Assembly (NCBI RefSeq): GCF_017912555.1
Contig: NZ_JAERSD010000003.1
Location: 232,246 to 296,245, forward strand
Direction of reading: 5' to 3'
From: Bacillus sp. REN3
GTDB lineage: Bacteria > Bacillota > Bacilli > Bacillales > Cytobacillaceae
DNA length: 64,000 nt
The position numbers and the translations under genes were made by a program. Shown in pieces: positions 42,896-52,126 of this stretch (the stretch's first letter is position 1; each line of letters starts with the position of its first letter). The notes under the pieces are model-generated. The model made no database searches. It was given only the letters and a program-made list of their open reading frames with translations, and was not told the origin of the DNA.

Positions 42896-44239
42896 TTGAA
42901 AGTGAATTTTAAAAATAGTTACTTAAAGAGTATTTTAACCTTAATAACTGGTACAACAATTGCACAAGCGATTCCTGTTGCGATTTCACCAATTTTAACG
43001 AGACTATACACTCCTGATGATTTTGGATTATTTGCTTTATTCTTATCAATTACGTCAATAATTTCTGTGGCAGTTTCAGGAAGATATGAACTAGCAATAA
43101 TGTTACCAAAAGAAAAAAAAGATGCTATTAATCTGTTGGTTCTCTCTGTAATCATATCAACTGTGTTAAGCTTAATAATTTTATTAATAATATTAATTTG
43201 GGGTAGAGATATTGCGTATACACTTGGTAATAAAAATATCTATCCATGGCTTTATTTTGTACCATTTTCACTTTTTCTTAGTGGAATATATCAGTCCTTA
43301 AATTATTGGTCTAGCCGATATCAAAACTATCATAGACTAGCTGTTAATAGAGTTTTACAAACTGCTACAACAGGTACTACAAATATATTTTTGGGATTTG
43401 CCAAGAATGGAGCTTTTGGCTTGATAATAGGACATATGATTGGGCAATTAATAGCTACAATAAGGTTAGGTATTAGCAGTACTAGAAGTGATAAAATATC
43501 AATGTCTTTTATAGAAACTAATAAAATGAAGACATTGGCAAAGAGATACGATCAATTCCCAAAGATATCAGTTTGGTCAGCTTTATTGAACAATGCATCA
43601 TCACAACTTCCGATTTTTATTTTATCGGCTTTTTTTTCCAGTACTATTGTTGGTTGGTATTCACTTGCACATCGGACCCTAAAAATGCCTATGACGGTTT
43701 TAGGAAATGCAATAGGTCAAGTTTTTTTTCAAGCATCTTCAAATTTAAGGAATATTGATCCATTAAAATTAAAACAGATGACATATCAATCTTATAAAGC
43801 CTTATTAAATATCGGAATAATTCCGATATCCATCGTTTTTGGATTCGGAGACATCATATTTTCTTTCTTGTTTGGAGAAGCATGGCTGCCTGCTGGTGAG
43901 TATGCCAGACTACTTAGTATATGGCTACTTTTAGTATTTGTATCTTCACCACTTTCATTATTATTTACTGTTATGGAGAAAGAAGGAACACTTTTGTTGT
44001 TTAATATATCTATATTCATTAGTAGAATTCTTTCTTTATTTATTGGAGCGTTAATATTTAAAGATGCCTTTATTACGGTTTTATTATTTGCAGTAAGCGG
44101 CATCATTTTTTGGTTTTGGCATTGCGTATATATTTTAAAACTAGTAGAGATACCTTATAACAAATCTATAACGTATACTCTTTTTGTTATTATGATTGGG
44201 TTAGTTTTTTCCTCCTTACTAAGGATCATGATCTTATAG
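42896..44239 (+). CDS. Wzx-type polysaccharide flippase
   Basis: 447 residues with about 12 predicted membrane segments spread over the whole length, N-terminal signature GTTIAQAIPVAISPILTRLY typical of Wzx/MVF flippases. It would move the undecaprenyl-linked repeat unit across the membrane. TTG 42896 is the start, preceded by AAGGGAC. 143 bp separate it from the GT4 gene; nothing is seen in that gap. Confidence 0.9.
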   Translation: MKVNFKNSYLKSILTLITGTTIAQAIPVAISPILTRLYTPDDFGLFALFLSITSIISVAVSGRYELAIMLPKEKKDAINLLVLSVIISTVLSLIILLIILIWGRDIAYTLGNKNIYPWLYFVPFSLFLSGIYQSLNYWSSRYQNYHRLAVNRVLQTATTGTTNIFLGFAKNGAFGLIIGHMIGQLIATIRLGISSTRSDKISMSFIETNKMKTLAKRYDQFPKISVWSALLNNASSQLPIFILSAFFSSTIVGWYSLAHRTLKMPMTVLGNAIGQVFFQASSNLRNIDPLKLKQMTYQSYKALLNIGIIPISIVFGFGDIIFSFLFGEAWLPAGEYARLLSIWLLLVFVSSPLSLLFTVMEKEGTLLLFNISIFISRILSLFIGALIFKDAFITVLLFAVSGIIFWFWHCVYILKLVEIPYNKSITYTLFVIMIGLVFSSLLRIMIL

Positions 44240-44306
44240 GTGTTAGTGAAATTTTTATTTTATTCTTTTTATATCAGTATTATTACTTGTTAAGGGAGTA
44301 TATAAA

Positions 44307-45860
44307 TTGGAAATATTTCTAAAGAATAATAGAGGGTTTTCATGGGAAAATCATAATGGTGTTTTAATTAAAGGTTTTATACATCAAGAATTTCAAAAGA
44401 CCGAAGTAAAGGATAGTATTAAGCGATTTGAATCATTTCTAAAGAATAATAATCAATTTTTTTCATTAGTTTATGAAGAAGAGGAGTACGTATATGCTGC
44501 AGTAGATCATTTAAGGATGTTCCCTTTATATTATTGTATTGAAAATGGAAATGCATTTTTAAGTGACGATGCTAATTGGATAAGAGATCAACTTTGTGAT
44601 GATGATATGGATATTTTATCTTCTGCAGAATTTTTAATGACTGGGTATGTAACTGGTAGAGAGACTTTATATACAAAAATTAAGCAACTAGAAGCAGGAG
44701 AATACTTAATTTATAACCGTCAAAAAAATATTATAGAAGTTAAATATTATATTGATTACTTTAGTGAAAATCAACTTAACTATAATAAAAGTGAACTTAT
44801 GGAATCAATAGATAGTAATCTTATACATGTATTTAAACGTTTAATAAAAAATCTTAATGGACGCACAGCCGTTTTACCATTAAGCGGAGGATATGATTCT
44901 CGTATAATTGCAATAATGTTAAATCGTTTAGGTTACCATAATGTAATATGTTTTACCTATGGCAAAACTGGAAACTGGGAAGTAAAGAAGTCGAAAGAAA
45001 TGGCTCAGTCCTTAAATTATGTTTGGCACTTTGTACCATATACCAAAAAAAAATGGACTAAATGGTGCAATAGTCAAAAAGGAAAAGAGTATTTCAACAC
45101 TGGTAATGGGCTTACTTCCTTGGTTCATATACAAGACCATATGGCAGTATACGAACTTAAAACAAAAGGATTAATTCCAGAAGATTCCGTGATTATTCCC
45201 GGTCATACCTCGATGTTGTCCTTTTCAGGTTATCCAAAGGATCATAAAGATGTTGAAGATATTACGATGGCTTTGATAAAAAAACATTATTCTTTATGGA
45301 ATTGGAATTATAAAAATAATATGAAATTTAAAGATAAATTAAAAAATAAAATATCTGAATCGTTTGATAAGGTAAATATAAAGGGAAAAGCAGAAGATTT
45401 TTTTTATCAATGGGAAGTACGTGAAAGGCATGCAAAGTTTATTTGTAATTCAGTCAGAGCATATGAGCATTTAAATTACCAATGGTGCCTACCGTTATGG
45501 GAAAAAGAAATACTATATTTATGGATCAATGTTCCGCTTGAGTATAAAATGAATAAAATTATTTTTAAAGAGTATTTCAATAAGGAATTCACAAATATAG
45601 AGAATGAAAATATAAATCATAATAAGCAAACAAATAAAAAATTAATAGAAGCTCCTAAGAAATATATAATAAAAAATGAAATTATTTTTAATAATATAAT
45701 TAAATTAAAAATGATATATGACTATTTTAATCACCCATTTGACTGGTCGCGCATGGTTAAATTTAAGAGGTATATTAATGGAATAAAAAATGGTGCAAAC
45801 TGTATCAATTCTTACTTGGTTGAGGAACAGTTAAATGTTATAAAGAAAAGGGAGATTTAG
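44307..45860 (+). CDS. Asparagine-synthetase-like amidotransferase in the polysaccharide cluster
   Basis: 517 residues. The C-terminal half has the PP-loop SGGYDSRI (~196-203) of the asparagine synthase ATP-pyrophosphatase fold, while the N-terminal ~150 resemble the glutaminase domain without its catalytic Cys-2. Such proteins in capsule and O-antigen loci are thought to amidate or otherwise modify uronic-acid or amino sugars; the substrate here cannot be read. TTG 44307 has AAGGGAG about 7 nt upstream. It is strongly AT-rich with Lys/Asn-rich C-terminus. Confidence 0.8.
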   Translation: MEIFLKNNRGFSWENHNGVLIKGFIHQEFQKTEVKDSIKRFESFLKNNNQFFSLVYEEEEYVYAAVDHLRMFPLYYCIENGNAFLSDDANWIRDQLCDDDMDILSSAEFLMTGYVTGRETLYTKIKQLEAGEYLIYNRQKNIIEVKYYIDYFSENQLNYNKSELMESIDSNLIHVFKRLIKNLNGRTAVLPLSGGYDSRIIAIMLNRLGYHNVICFTYGKTGNWEVKKSKEMAQSLNYVWHFVPYTKKKWTKWCNSQKGKEYFNTGNGLTSLVHIQDHMAVYELKTKGLIPEDSVIIPGHTSMLSFSGYPKDHKDVEDITMALIKKHYSLWNWNYKNNMKFKDKLKNKISESFDKVNIKGKAEDFFYQWEVRERHAKFICNSVRAYEHLNYQWCLPLWEKEILYLWINVPLEYKMNKIIFKEYFNKEFTNIENENINHNKQTNKKLIEAPKKYIIKNEIIFNNIIKLKMIYDYFNHPFDWSRMVKFKRYINGIKNGANCINSYLVEEQLNVIKKREI

Positions 45861-45870
45861 AGGTGTTAAG

Positions 45871-46923
45871 ATGAATATTGCTTATGTAGTGGCAGAGGGA
45901 TTAGATAAAGAACACGGAGTCTCTAAAAAAATATTAAATCAGATAACGTGCTGGATTAATGAAGGACATAAAGTTAAATTATTTTATTTTTCTAATAAAG
46001 AAATAAATTCAATGTTTAACAGAATTGATTATAAAGTAATTAAGTATAAAAATAGAGTTCAATTTGTATTATCGACTAATGGAATTGATTCTATAAGGGA
46101 TTGGAAACCAGATATAGTCTATTTTAGATTTTATCTTTTCAGTAGGAAATTTTACACGATGGCAAAAAAACACCTTACTATTGTTGAAATTAACTCAGAT
46201 GATGTAAAAGAAAGTAAGGTTCAAATGTCCTTTCCAATAAGGTGTTTTCATCTGATAACTAGGGAGTTACTACTGAGAAACGTTGAGGGGTTTGTTTCTG
46301 TAACTGAAGAGCTAAAAAGGAAGTTTTCCAAATACAACAAAAAAATTATAACTATACCCAATGGCGTTGATTCCCCATTTGTTGGTAGATCATTAGAGAA
46401 TAAATGTAAAGATCGACTTGAAGTGGTCTTTATGGGGTCTCCTAATCAATCATGGCATGGATTAGACAAGATACATTTTATTGCGAAAAATCTTCCAAGT
46501 TTTGACTTTCATGTAATAGGTACTAAGGAAATTGAAAATCCACCATCAAATTTAAAGCAGTATGGTTATCTTACGAAAGACGAGTATGTGAAAATATTAA
46601 AAAGAAGTGATGTAGCAATTGGAACTTTAGCTCTTCATCGAAAAGAAATGAATGAAGCTTGTCCTCTAAAAACAAGGGAGTATCTGAAATATGGACTTCC
46701 AACAATTATAGGTTATATAGATAGTGATTTTGTGAACAAACAACCAAACTATTTATTACAATTACCTAATACGGAAAATAATGTAATTAATAATATTGAT
46801 ACTATTAAGAAATTCATTGAACAGTCACATCATATTAAGGTACGAAAAGAAGGATTACAATATATTTTTAATGATTATAAAGAGAGAAAAAGGTTGAATT
46901 TTTTTGATGAATTTCTAAAGTAG
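45871..46923 (+). CDS. Glycosyltransferase, GT4-like
   Basis: 350 residues with a GT-B fold: N-terminal YVVAEGLDKEHGVSKKILNQ, middle IPNGVD, C-terminal region with CPLKTREYLKYGLPTIIGY, in the place of the usual E-x7-E motif (here an E-lacking variant LKTREYLKYG). It probably adds the next sugar of the repeat unit. It lies 10 bp after the asparagine-synthetase-like gene and 26 bp before the polymerase, so it is in the same operon. Confidence 0.82.
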   Translation: MNIAYVVAEGLDKEHGVSKKILNQITCWINEGHKVKLFYFSNKEINSMFNRIDYKVIKYKNRVQFVLSTNGIDSIRDWKPDIVYFRFYLFSRKFYTMAKKHLTIVEINSDDVKESKVQMSFPIRCFHLITRELLLRNVEGFVSVTEELKRKFSKYNKKIITIPNGVDSPFVGRSLENKCKDRLEVVFMGSPNQSWHGLDKIHFIAKNLPSFDFHVIGTKEIENPPSNLKQYGYLTKDEYVKILKRSDVAIGTLALHRKEMNEACPLKTREYLKYGLPTIIGYIDSDFVNKQPNYLLQLPNTENNVINNIDTIKKFIEQSHHIKVRKEGLQYIFNDYKERKRLNFFDEFLK

Positions 46924-46949
46924 TTTTACATATAGAGGGAGGAACTCAT

Positions 46950-48236
46950 TTGGTTTCTTTATTTTTCTATACAACATTATTATATTCACTAGTTATCTCA
47001 TTTTATTTAAATAAAAAAATGGGTAGAGTTACTTTGGTTTTTTTATTTACTTGTATTTCAATTTTATTCATTAATATTGGTTTTTATTCATTATATTTAG
47101 AACAAAAACATATTTCAGAAGCATATATACCGGTTTTGGTAAGCTCTATAGGGCTCTTGATAGTTAATATAGCTTATTTGCTAGTGTTTTTTTTGAAGAA
47201 AAGTAAAAAGACAATGTTATATTCTCCTCAACTAAAAAAAGATAGCTATTCAAGTATAGTACTTATTTCTATGATTGTTTATTTTTTTGTATCTTTATAT
47301 TTTGTCCTATTAGGTTATGTACCTTTATTTAAGGCTATAAAAGACATGTTAACGTATGGTTTCCAAACGGGAACTTTAAATTCTTACCGTGTTTCTAGAA
47401 ATATATATATAAATCCTGATGCAGCATATATTCCTTTACAAGGATTCTTTCAAACTTTAAGGTACTTTGGTCTCCCTGTTTGTATTAGTTTAAACTTGTT
47501 TTATGTAAAAGAATACAAAGTGGCAAAACTGATGGTTGTAATTGCTCTATTTCTTTTAATTATATCTGGTCAAAGGTGGCCACTAATGTATGCTTTAATG
47601 GGATTGGTTATTTATTTTTCTTATTTAAAAATAGATAAGAAAAAGCTGAATTTAACTTTAAGAAAAATCATAATAATAACAGTAAGTCTTGGAATTTTCA
47701 CCTCCGTTCTCTTAGGTAGGAATACTGTAGAGGGAGAAACATTAATGACCAATATTTGGATGGGAGTAATTGATTTATATAATAGAATCTTTTTAGGTAA
47801 TGCGCTTGTTCCATTCTTATCTTATACTATTTTTCCTTCTGAAGTTAGTTATTATTATGGTTGGACGTGGATTCAAAATTTATTAGCATATTTACCTGGC
47901 CCTTTTCCCAGTTTTCCGGTAACTTTCTATCAACTAGTATTTAAAGATGATACCGGTTTTACAGCACCACCAGATTTCTATACAGAAGCCTATATTAATT
48001 TTTCTTGGTTAGGAGTTATGGTGATTTCCTTTTTGTGGGGGACTTTTATTTATTTTATTGAAACTCTATTTTCGAAAGCAAAAACGGTTTACCACTATAG
48101 CTATTTAGTATTACTGGGTATATTGATATCATTTACTTCTTTCTCAGGAATGACTTTTTTGATTGGGGGTGTGATAATTATTATTTTCATTGAGATTATT
48201 AGGTATACAAGTGTTTTCATAATGAAAAAAACTTAG
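46950..48236 (+). CDS. O-antigen/EPS polymerase, Wzy-like
   Basis: 428 residues with about 10-12 hydrophobic segments and a large periplasm-side loop (around ~280-340: YYYGWTWIQNLLAYLPGPFP). This is the OAP/Wzy-type membrane polymerase topology; primary sequence is poorly conserved in the group. TTG 46950 follows AGGGAGG. With the flippase and the Wzz-type modulator it makes the locus a Wzx/Wzy-dependent pathway. It is the last gene of the cluster. Confidence 0.82.
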   Translation: MVSLFFYTTLLYSLVISFYLNKKMGRVTLVFLFTCISILFINIGFYSLYLEQKHISEAYIPVLVSSIGLLIVNIAYLLVFFLKKSKKTMLYSPQLKKDSYSSIVLISMIVYFFVSLYFVLLGYVPLFKAIKDMLTYGFQTGTLNSYRVSRNIYINPDAAYIPLQGFFQTLRYFGLPVCISLNLFYVKEYKVAKLMVVIALFLLIISGQRWPLMYALMGLVIYFSYLKIDKKKLNLTLRKIIIITVSLGIFTSVLLGRNTVEGETLMTNIWMGVIDLYNRIFLGNALVPFLSYTIFPSEVSYYYGWTWIQNLLAYLPGPFPSFPVTFYQLVFKDDTGFTAPPDFYTEAYINFSWLGVMVISFLWGTFIYFIETLFSKAKTVYHYSYLVLLGILISFTSFSGMTFLIGGVIIIIFIEIIRYTSVFIMKKT

Positions 48237-48581
48237 AGAATGTAAGGCCATTATCCGGTGGACTGGGAAAGGAGCATAAAGAACTTCAAAAGAAAAACGG
48301 GTTGCCTGTAAACTGAAAAAAGGCAATTTGCTTAATGCGGCAAAGCTTTTTTTCTCTAGTGCGATTGGAATTTTTTGTATTTCTTGTGCCTATCATGTGT
48401 AGCCATTGGAACAACTGCGCCGCCAAGGGTATTGGAATAAGTGACCATAACACTTATTTTTGTAGTGTTATGGGTTGGCGATAAAGCCTGAAATATCAAG
48501 CTTGAGCCTAATAAAATATAAATGGAATGATCCCTTTTTAACCCTAATTTGTTGTATGCGTTGTTACTGCTTTAGGTTCGG
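48237..48581 (+). other. Gap after the polysaccharide cluster
   Basis: 345 bp with no supported gene. A perfect 10-bp stem (ccataacact/agtgttatgg, ~48453-48482) may end the operon, though no T-run follows. Confidence 0.5.
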
Positions 48582-49563
48582 TCACTCTTCCCTCAAAAGC
48601 TGCTCAATAATCTCTATCATATCTTCTTTTTCCAACGAAAGTGGAATCCTGGCTAACAGTCTTTTCTGTTTTTCTCCATCCTGTGTCAGGCTTTCAAGAG
48701 CTGATTCAGGTATGTTGAATTCTGAATGTGTTGCTAGAATTCCTACGTCTTTTACCAGACGTTCCAGTTCTTCCACACACTTATAGGAGGCTTCTTCATC
48801 GGAAAGGAAGTTTGAATTCCCTCCGAGTGCATTTAAGAGGTCAGCCCTCCTTGTTTGGCAGTTGTTCCGAATGTAGCCCATAAAATATGGTAAAAGGCCT
48901 GAATTTGATTCGCTATGCGTTAAGGGGAATTGGCCGCCAAGAGGGTACGCAAGTGCATGCACCCCGGCGACTCCAGTATTAAAGAAGTCTAGCCCGGCGA
49001 TATAGCTTCCTTTGCTCAGTGCCAATCCGTGCCTGCTTGTCGCCTCCTTCTTCCACCGCCCTGCGCAGGGATCTTGCAATCAATCGGATTGCCTGAAGGG
49101 CAAACCCATCTGAAGCGGGGCTTGCATTCACTGATACGTATGCTTCTACGGCATGTGTCAGTGCATCAATGCTAGTGGAGGCTGTAACCCGTGGAGAGAC
49201 AGACAAGGTCAATTCGGGATCGACAATGGCGACATCTGCAAACAAATGATTATGTGTGATGACATCTTTGGTTGTTTCTAGTTTTGTTTCTAGTGAAAGC
49301 ACAGAGATATTGGTCACTTCCGAACCTGTTCTCGATGTCGTAGGAATGAGAATCTTAGGCAAGCCCTTTTTCTCCACTTTCTTAGTACCGGTCAGTTTCA
49401 AATAGTCGGCAGCCGGTCCTTCGTGATCGGCCAACACTGAGACCAGCTTGACCAGGCCCAGTGCACTTCCGCCGCATAGGCCCACCGCAATATCAAATCC
49501 ACCTTTTCTTGTAAAAGAGACCAATTTCTCAGTGGAGGTTCCGGGATGACTTCGCTAAAATGC
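48582..49563 (-). pseudogene. Iron-containing alcohol dehydrogenase, truncated and frameshifted
   Basis: Minus-strand remnant of a group III Fe-dependent alcohol dehydrogenase. Readable blocks in order: SEVIPEPPL, then (other frame) EKLVSFTRKGGFDIAVGLCGGSALG, TTSRTGSEVTNISVL, SIDALTHAVEAYVS, and after another frameshift near 49040 HGLALSKGSYIAGLDFFNTG and ALAYPLGGQFPLTH. The metal-binding His positions of these blocks are kept. The first ~75 residues are missing; the 5' end stops at 49563, next to a repeat and an inserted two-gene segment. A second fragment of the same 5' region lies at 50318-50400. Confidence 0.85.
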
Positions 49564-49583
49564 CAAATTATATATTAGAAAAC

Positions 49584-49596
49584 GGTGCCTGTCACC
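49584..49596 (+). repeat. Short dispersed repeat GGTGCCTGTCACC
   Basis: A motif frequent between Bacillus genes in my recollection. It marks the left border of the insert that splits the alcohol-dehydrogenase remnant; the gaagca-type REP-like element marks the right border. Confidence 0.5.
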
Positions 49597-49665
49597 ACCC
49601 GAAAAATTTTGTTTCGCAATTGTTCCACAACAGGTAATAAGCCCGCTGTTAACAACATAGCGGGC

Positions 49666-49914
49666 TTATTTATGTTCGAATAAAGTTGGATAGGCTGTTT
49701 TATATAGCTGTAACATAGCCTTCTTGGCAGCATGTTTTTTGCTTCTTGGATGTGTGGCGGTGGCGGTAATGTCTCTGTACGGTGGTTTCTCGTCACAAAT
49801 ATTTACGGTGATCTGGTATTCGTTCGGATATCGGATGATGTCCATTTCAATTTCATCGCCGTATTCGTTATTGAATTGTATAACGTCCCAGGAGAGGTAG
49901 TCGGCTGTTTTCAT
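49666..49914 (-). CDS. Hypothetical protein, 82 residues
   Basis: ATG 49914 with AAAGGTG about 6 nt upstream encodes MKTADYLSWDVIQFNNEYGD and a basic helical end (SKKHAAKKAMLQLYK) that resembles a small double-stranded-RNA-binding or nucleic-acid-binding helix. I do not recognise the family. It lies 33 bp after the XRE regulator on the same strand, so the two form an operon. Confidence 0.6.
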   Translation of the reverse strand: MKTADYLSWDVIQFNNEYGDEIEMDIIRYPNEYQITVNICDEKPPYRDITATATHPRSKKHAAKKAMLQLYKTAYPTLFEHK

Positions 49915-49946
49915 TCTATTCACCTTTGTTTGGGTTTAATGGAAAT

Positions 49947-50180
49947 TCAATCATCTTCATTATGTACGGGTTCCAGATCGATGATTTTCCGGATGTCTGT
50001 AATGTTTAGTGCATCGCTAATTCGTTTGATGTGATCATAATAGATGCTTTTCCTTTTATTGTTCGCCAGTTCGCTTAACGTTGCATGGCGGATGTCTGTA
50101 AGCCGGGATAATTCTCGTAAAGAGATATTATATTCATTGAGCAATTTATTTATATTGATGACCACCCGATTCTCTGCCAT
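49947..50180 (-). CDS. XRE-family (Cro/CI-type) transcriptional regulator
   Basis: A 77-residue helix-turn-helix protein: ISLRELSRLTDIRHATLSEL and NNKRKSIYYDHIKRISDALN form the typical Cro/CI DNA-binding domain, with a short acidic tail. It may regulate its own operon and the 82-residue gene after it. The upstream region holds a perfect 20-bp inverted repeat (50228-50271) that could be its operator or a terminator. Confidence 0.85.
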   Translation of the reverse strand: MAENRVVININKLLNEYNISLRELSRLTDIRHATLSELANNKRKSIYYDHIKRISDALNITDIRKIIDLEPVHNEDD

Positions 50181-50227
50181 TGCTTACACCCAATTCCTCT
50201 TGACTATAAGCCAAAGCTATCACCTTT

Positions 50228-50271
50228 AAACAAACGAAGTGGTACGCCATCGCGTACCACTTCGTTTGTTT
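50228..50271 (+). repeat. Perfect 20-bp inverted repeat upstream of the XRE gene
   Basis: aaacaaacgaagtggtacgc, 4-nt loop CATC, and the exact complement. It could be a bidirectional terminator or an operator; a T-run follows only on the plus strand after 10 bp. Confidence 0.8.
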
Positions 50272-50287
50272 AATAGAAATTTTTTAG

Positions 50288-50314
50288 GAAGCAAGGGGAC
50301 GGTTCTCGTGCTTC
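50288..50314 (+). repeat. REP-like element at the right border of the two-gene insert
   Basis: Copy of the gaagca...GGGGACGGTTCTC...tgcttc family, abutting the second alcohol-dehydrogenase fragment (from 50318). Confidence 0.88.
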
Positions 50315-50317
50315 TCT

Positions 50318-50400
50318 TGTAAAAGAGACCAATTTCTCACCGGTCTCAAGTGGAGGTTTCGGTGTTCCGGGACGATTTCGCTAGTATGCTAAATTCTGTA
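50318..50400 (-). pseudogene. Second fragment of the alcohol-dehydrogenase 5' region
   Basis: The sequence from cttgtaaaagagaccaattt onward repeats 49509-49563 with differences and one 20-bp indel, so this is the same coding region of a related copy. It flanks the XRE/82-residue insert on its right side. Confidence 0.6.
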
Positions 50401-50600
50401 TTACAGGGAAAACGTTTGAAGAATGTTTCTTTTAAATAGGTTCACAGACAACATGATTTAGGAGCCAATAAATACGCTTTCATCCCATAAAACTGGAATG
50501 GTGATAAAGCAGGAACATTAACCCACTATCCTTCATTCTGCTTAAACAATCTGGTACCTTTTCATTGCGACTCGAAGTTTGTCGAAGGGAACTTGGAAAT

Positions 50601-50629
50601 TTGTTACTTCCGTCGGATTACTCTATACC
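50601..50629 (+). promoter_or_regulatory. Predicted promoter of toxin cassette 1
   Basis: TTGTTA (50601-50606), 17 bp, TATACC (50624-50629), 51 bp before the TTG start of the YwqH-like gene. The same element with TTGATA stands before cassette 3 (60031-60059). Confidence 0.45.
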
Positions 50630-50680
50630 CATTATTTGGTACTATTTTGGGTGAATAAAGTCGGAATGGGAGGGGATATT

Positions 50681-50998
50681 TTGGAGTTGAAGTTAGCTGA
50701 AGAGCTTGAACGGAAAGCAAAAAGGCAGAAGCTGCTGATGAAAATCCATGTGCTGGAGGGATACAGGAAGAATGTCCGGCAGGCGATGGAGCGGCTGGAG
50801 GATGCGAAGAACCTTTATCGCGCAGCGCATGGCTGCCATGCGCCGACCTGGCAGGGGGAGACACGCCAGGCATATGAACAGATTGCGGGAGATTTGAAGG
50901 TAGAGGGGAACAAGTCCTATACTGTAGGTAACGACCTGATGAATGCGATCACCCAGGAAATCCGCAGGCTGCAGGACCAGGCGGAGGCACTGCGATGA
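50681..50998 (+). CDS. YwqH-like (DUF5082-type) T7SS partner protein, cassette 1
   Basis: 105 residues, almost fully helical: a coiled coil (EELERKAKRQKLLMKIHVLE), a central PTWQGETRQAY with the Trp-x-Gly turn typical of WXG100-like helical hairpins, and a second helix ending EIRRLQDQAEALR. This fits the DUF5082/YwqH family found before LXG/WXG toxins, thought to pair with the effector N-terminus for type VII export. TTG 50681 has GGGAGGGG at 50668-50675. ATGA overlap with the toxin gene. An almost identical copy starts at 60111. Confidence 0.85.
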   Translation: MELKLAEELERKAKRQKLLMKIHVLEGYRKNVRQAMERLEDAKNLYRAAHGCHAPTWQGETRQAYEQIAGDLKVEGNKSYTVGNDLMNAITQEIRRLQDQAEALR

Positions 50999-52125
50999 GT
51001 CGGGTTCAGATCAAGGTGGACGAGCTGGAAGCATTCGCTAAGCAAATCGTGAAGGCGGAACAGGAATGCGACCATGCGCTGCGGGCGATCAACCTGCACT
51101 TCAACTCCCTGCTCGCCAATTTCCCTGGTGCGGTGCCAGACCATATACATAACCTCGAGGCGGATTTCAAGTATTCCGTTAAGCGATATAAAAGCAAGCT
51201 CGACGATGCCCAGCGGCTGATCAAGCTGACGGCAGCGAAAATGGCAGAGGCAGACCGGAAGATGTCCGGGAAAGCCGGCAACTTCCTGCTTGAGCTGCTG
51301 GGCTGGTACGACCTCCTGCGGCTCACTGGCGAATACGACCCGGTGACAGGGGAGAAACTCTCAGCCGGTGACAAGACACTGGCCGCTATTATGCTGGGGC
51401 TATCGATTTTCCCGCCAGCAAAAGCCGTTGGGGTTGGCGGGAAGGTCGCTGTTGCGGGAACCAAGGCAGGAAAAGCAGGTTCAAAGGTCGATTTCCCGAT
51501 GTTCGCCAAAGACCCGAAGGTTTTCATGTCGATCAAGAACGTCCTCGACACCGGAAAGGTCCGCCCGGCCTTCAAGAAGGTCTACGATGATGTTGTCGTC
51601 GGCCCGTTAGCCGCAACCAAGGTCTGGTTTGACAAGGTCGTCAAGAGAATCGGCGACCTGCCAATTCCAATGAACCTGCAAGTCCAGCTCGCCGGAGTCG
51701 GCGCCTACCGCACGACCGTCCGGGAAGCGTTCCAGGAAGCGAAGGAACAGATTTCGGGGATAGTGGCGGGGAAGAGTGATGAGGTTGGTAAGGGTACGGG
51801 TAAATATCAAGTTGGAGCATATAAAGATATTAAAGGAGTAGAAGGACTTGATGCCCATCATGCAGGACAGAAGGCAGCAATGAAGAAATTAGTAGATAAT
51901 TATGATTTAAATACGGCACCTGCAATTAATGTTCCAAAGGTGGGGCACACCATTAAAGGACCTAATGGAATAGTTTCTAGAAGTACAAAAGGAATAGATA
52001 ATCCTAGACAGTTATTGGCAAGAGATATTAGGGAACTTAGAAGAGTCTATAATGACATACCGAATTCTGCTTTAAAAGAACTTATTGTATTAAACAAAAA
52101 AATGTATCCAGAAATGAGGAAGTAA
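50995..52125 (+). CDS. Polymorphic toxin: WXG-like N-terminus, pre-toxin TG domain, AHH-like nuclease C-terminus (cassette 1)
   Basis: 376 residues. ~1-90: helical targeting domain (VDELEAFAKQIVKAEQECDH). ~100-150: pre-toxin TG-type segment (WYDLLRLTGEYDPVTGEKLS and a hydrophobic stretch IMLGLSIFPPAKAVGVGGKV). ~150-265: conserved spacer ending at GKSDEVGKGTGK. ~266-376: toxin domain with LDAHHAGQKAAM, a conserved His pair as in AHH/HNH-EndoVII nucleases, then SRSTKGIDNPRQLLARDIRE. Upstream DNA is GC-rich and matches the copy at 60425; downstream of the junction (51795) it is AT-rich and unique. It is followed 1 bp later by the immunity gene. Export would need a T7SS encoded elsewhere. Confidence 0.87.
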   Translation: MSRVQIKVDELEAFAKQIVKAEQECDHALRAINLHFNSLLANFPGAVPDHIHNLEADFKYSVKRYKSKLDDAQRLIKLTAAKMAEADRKMSGKAGNFLLELLGWYDLLRLTGEYDPVTGEKLSAGDKTLAAIMLGLSIFPPAKAVGVGGKVAVAGTKAGKAGSKVDFPMFAKDPKVFMSIKNVLDTGKVRPAFKKVYDDVVVGPLAATKVWFDKVVKRIGDLPIPMNLQVQLAGVGAYRTTVREAFQEAKEQISGIVAGKSDEVGKGTGKYQVGAYKDIKGVEGLDAHHAGQKAAMKKLVDNYDLNTAPAINVPKVGHTIKGPNGIVSRSTKGIDNPRQLLARDIRELRRVYNDIPNSALKELIVLNKKMYPEMRK

Positions 52126-52126
52126 A

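Noticed and set aside
48453..48482. Perfect hairpin after the polymerase gene as terminator
   Set aside because: No T-run follows on either strand; kept only as a note in the gap entry.
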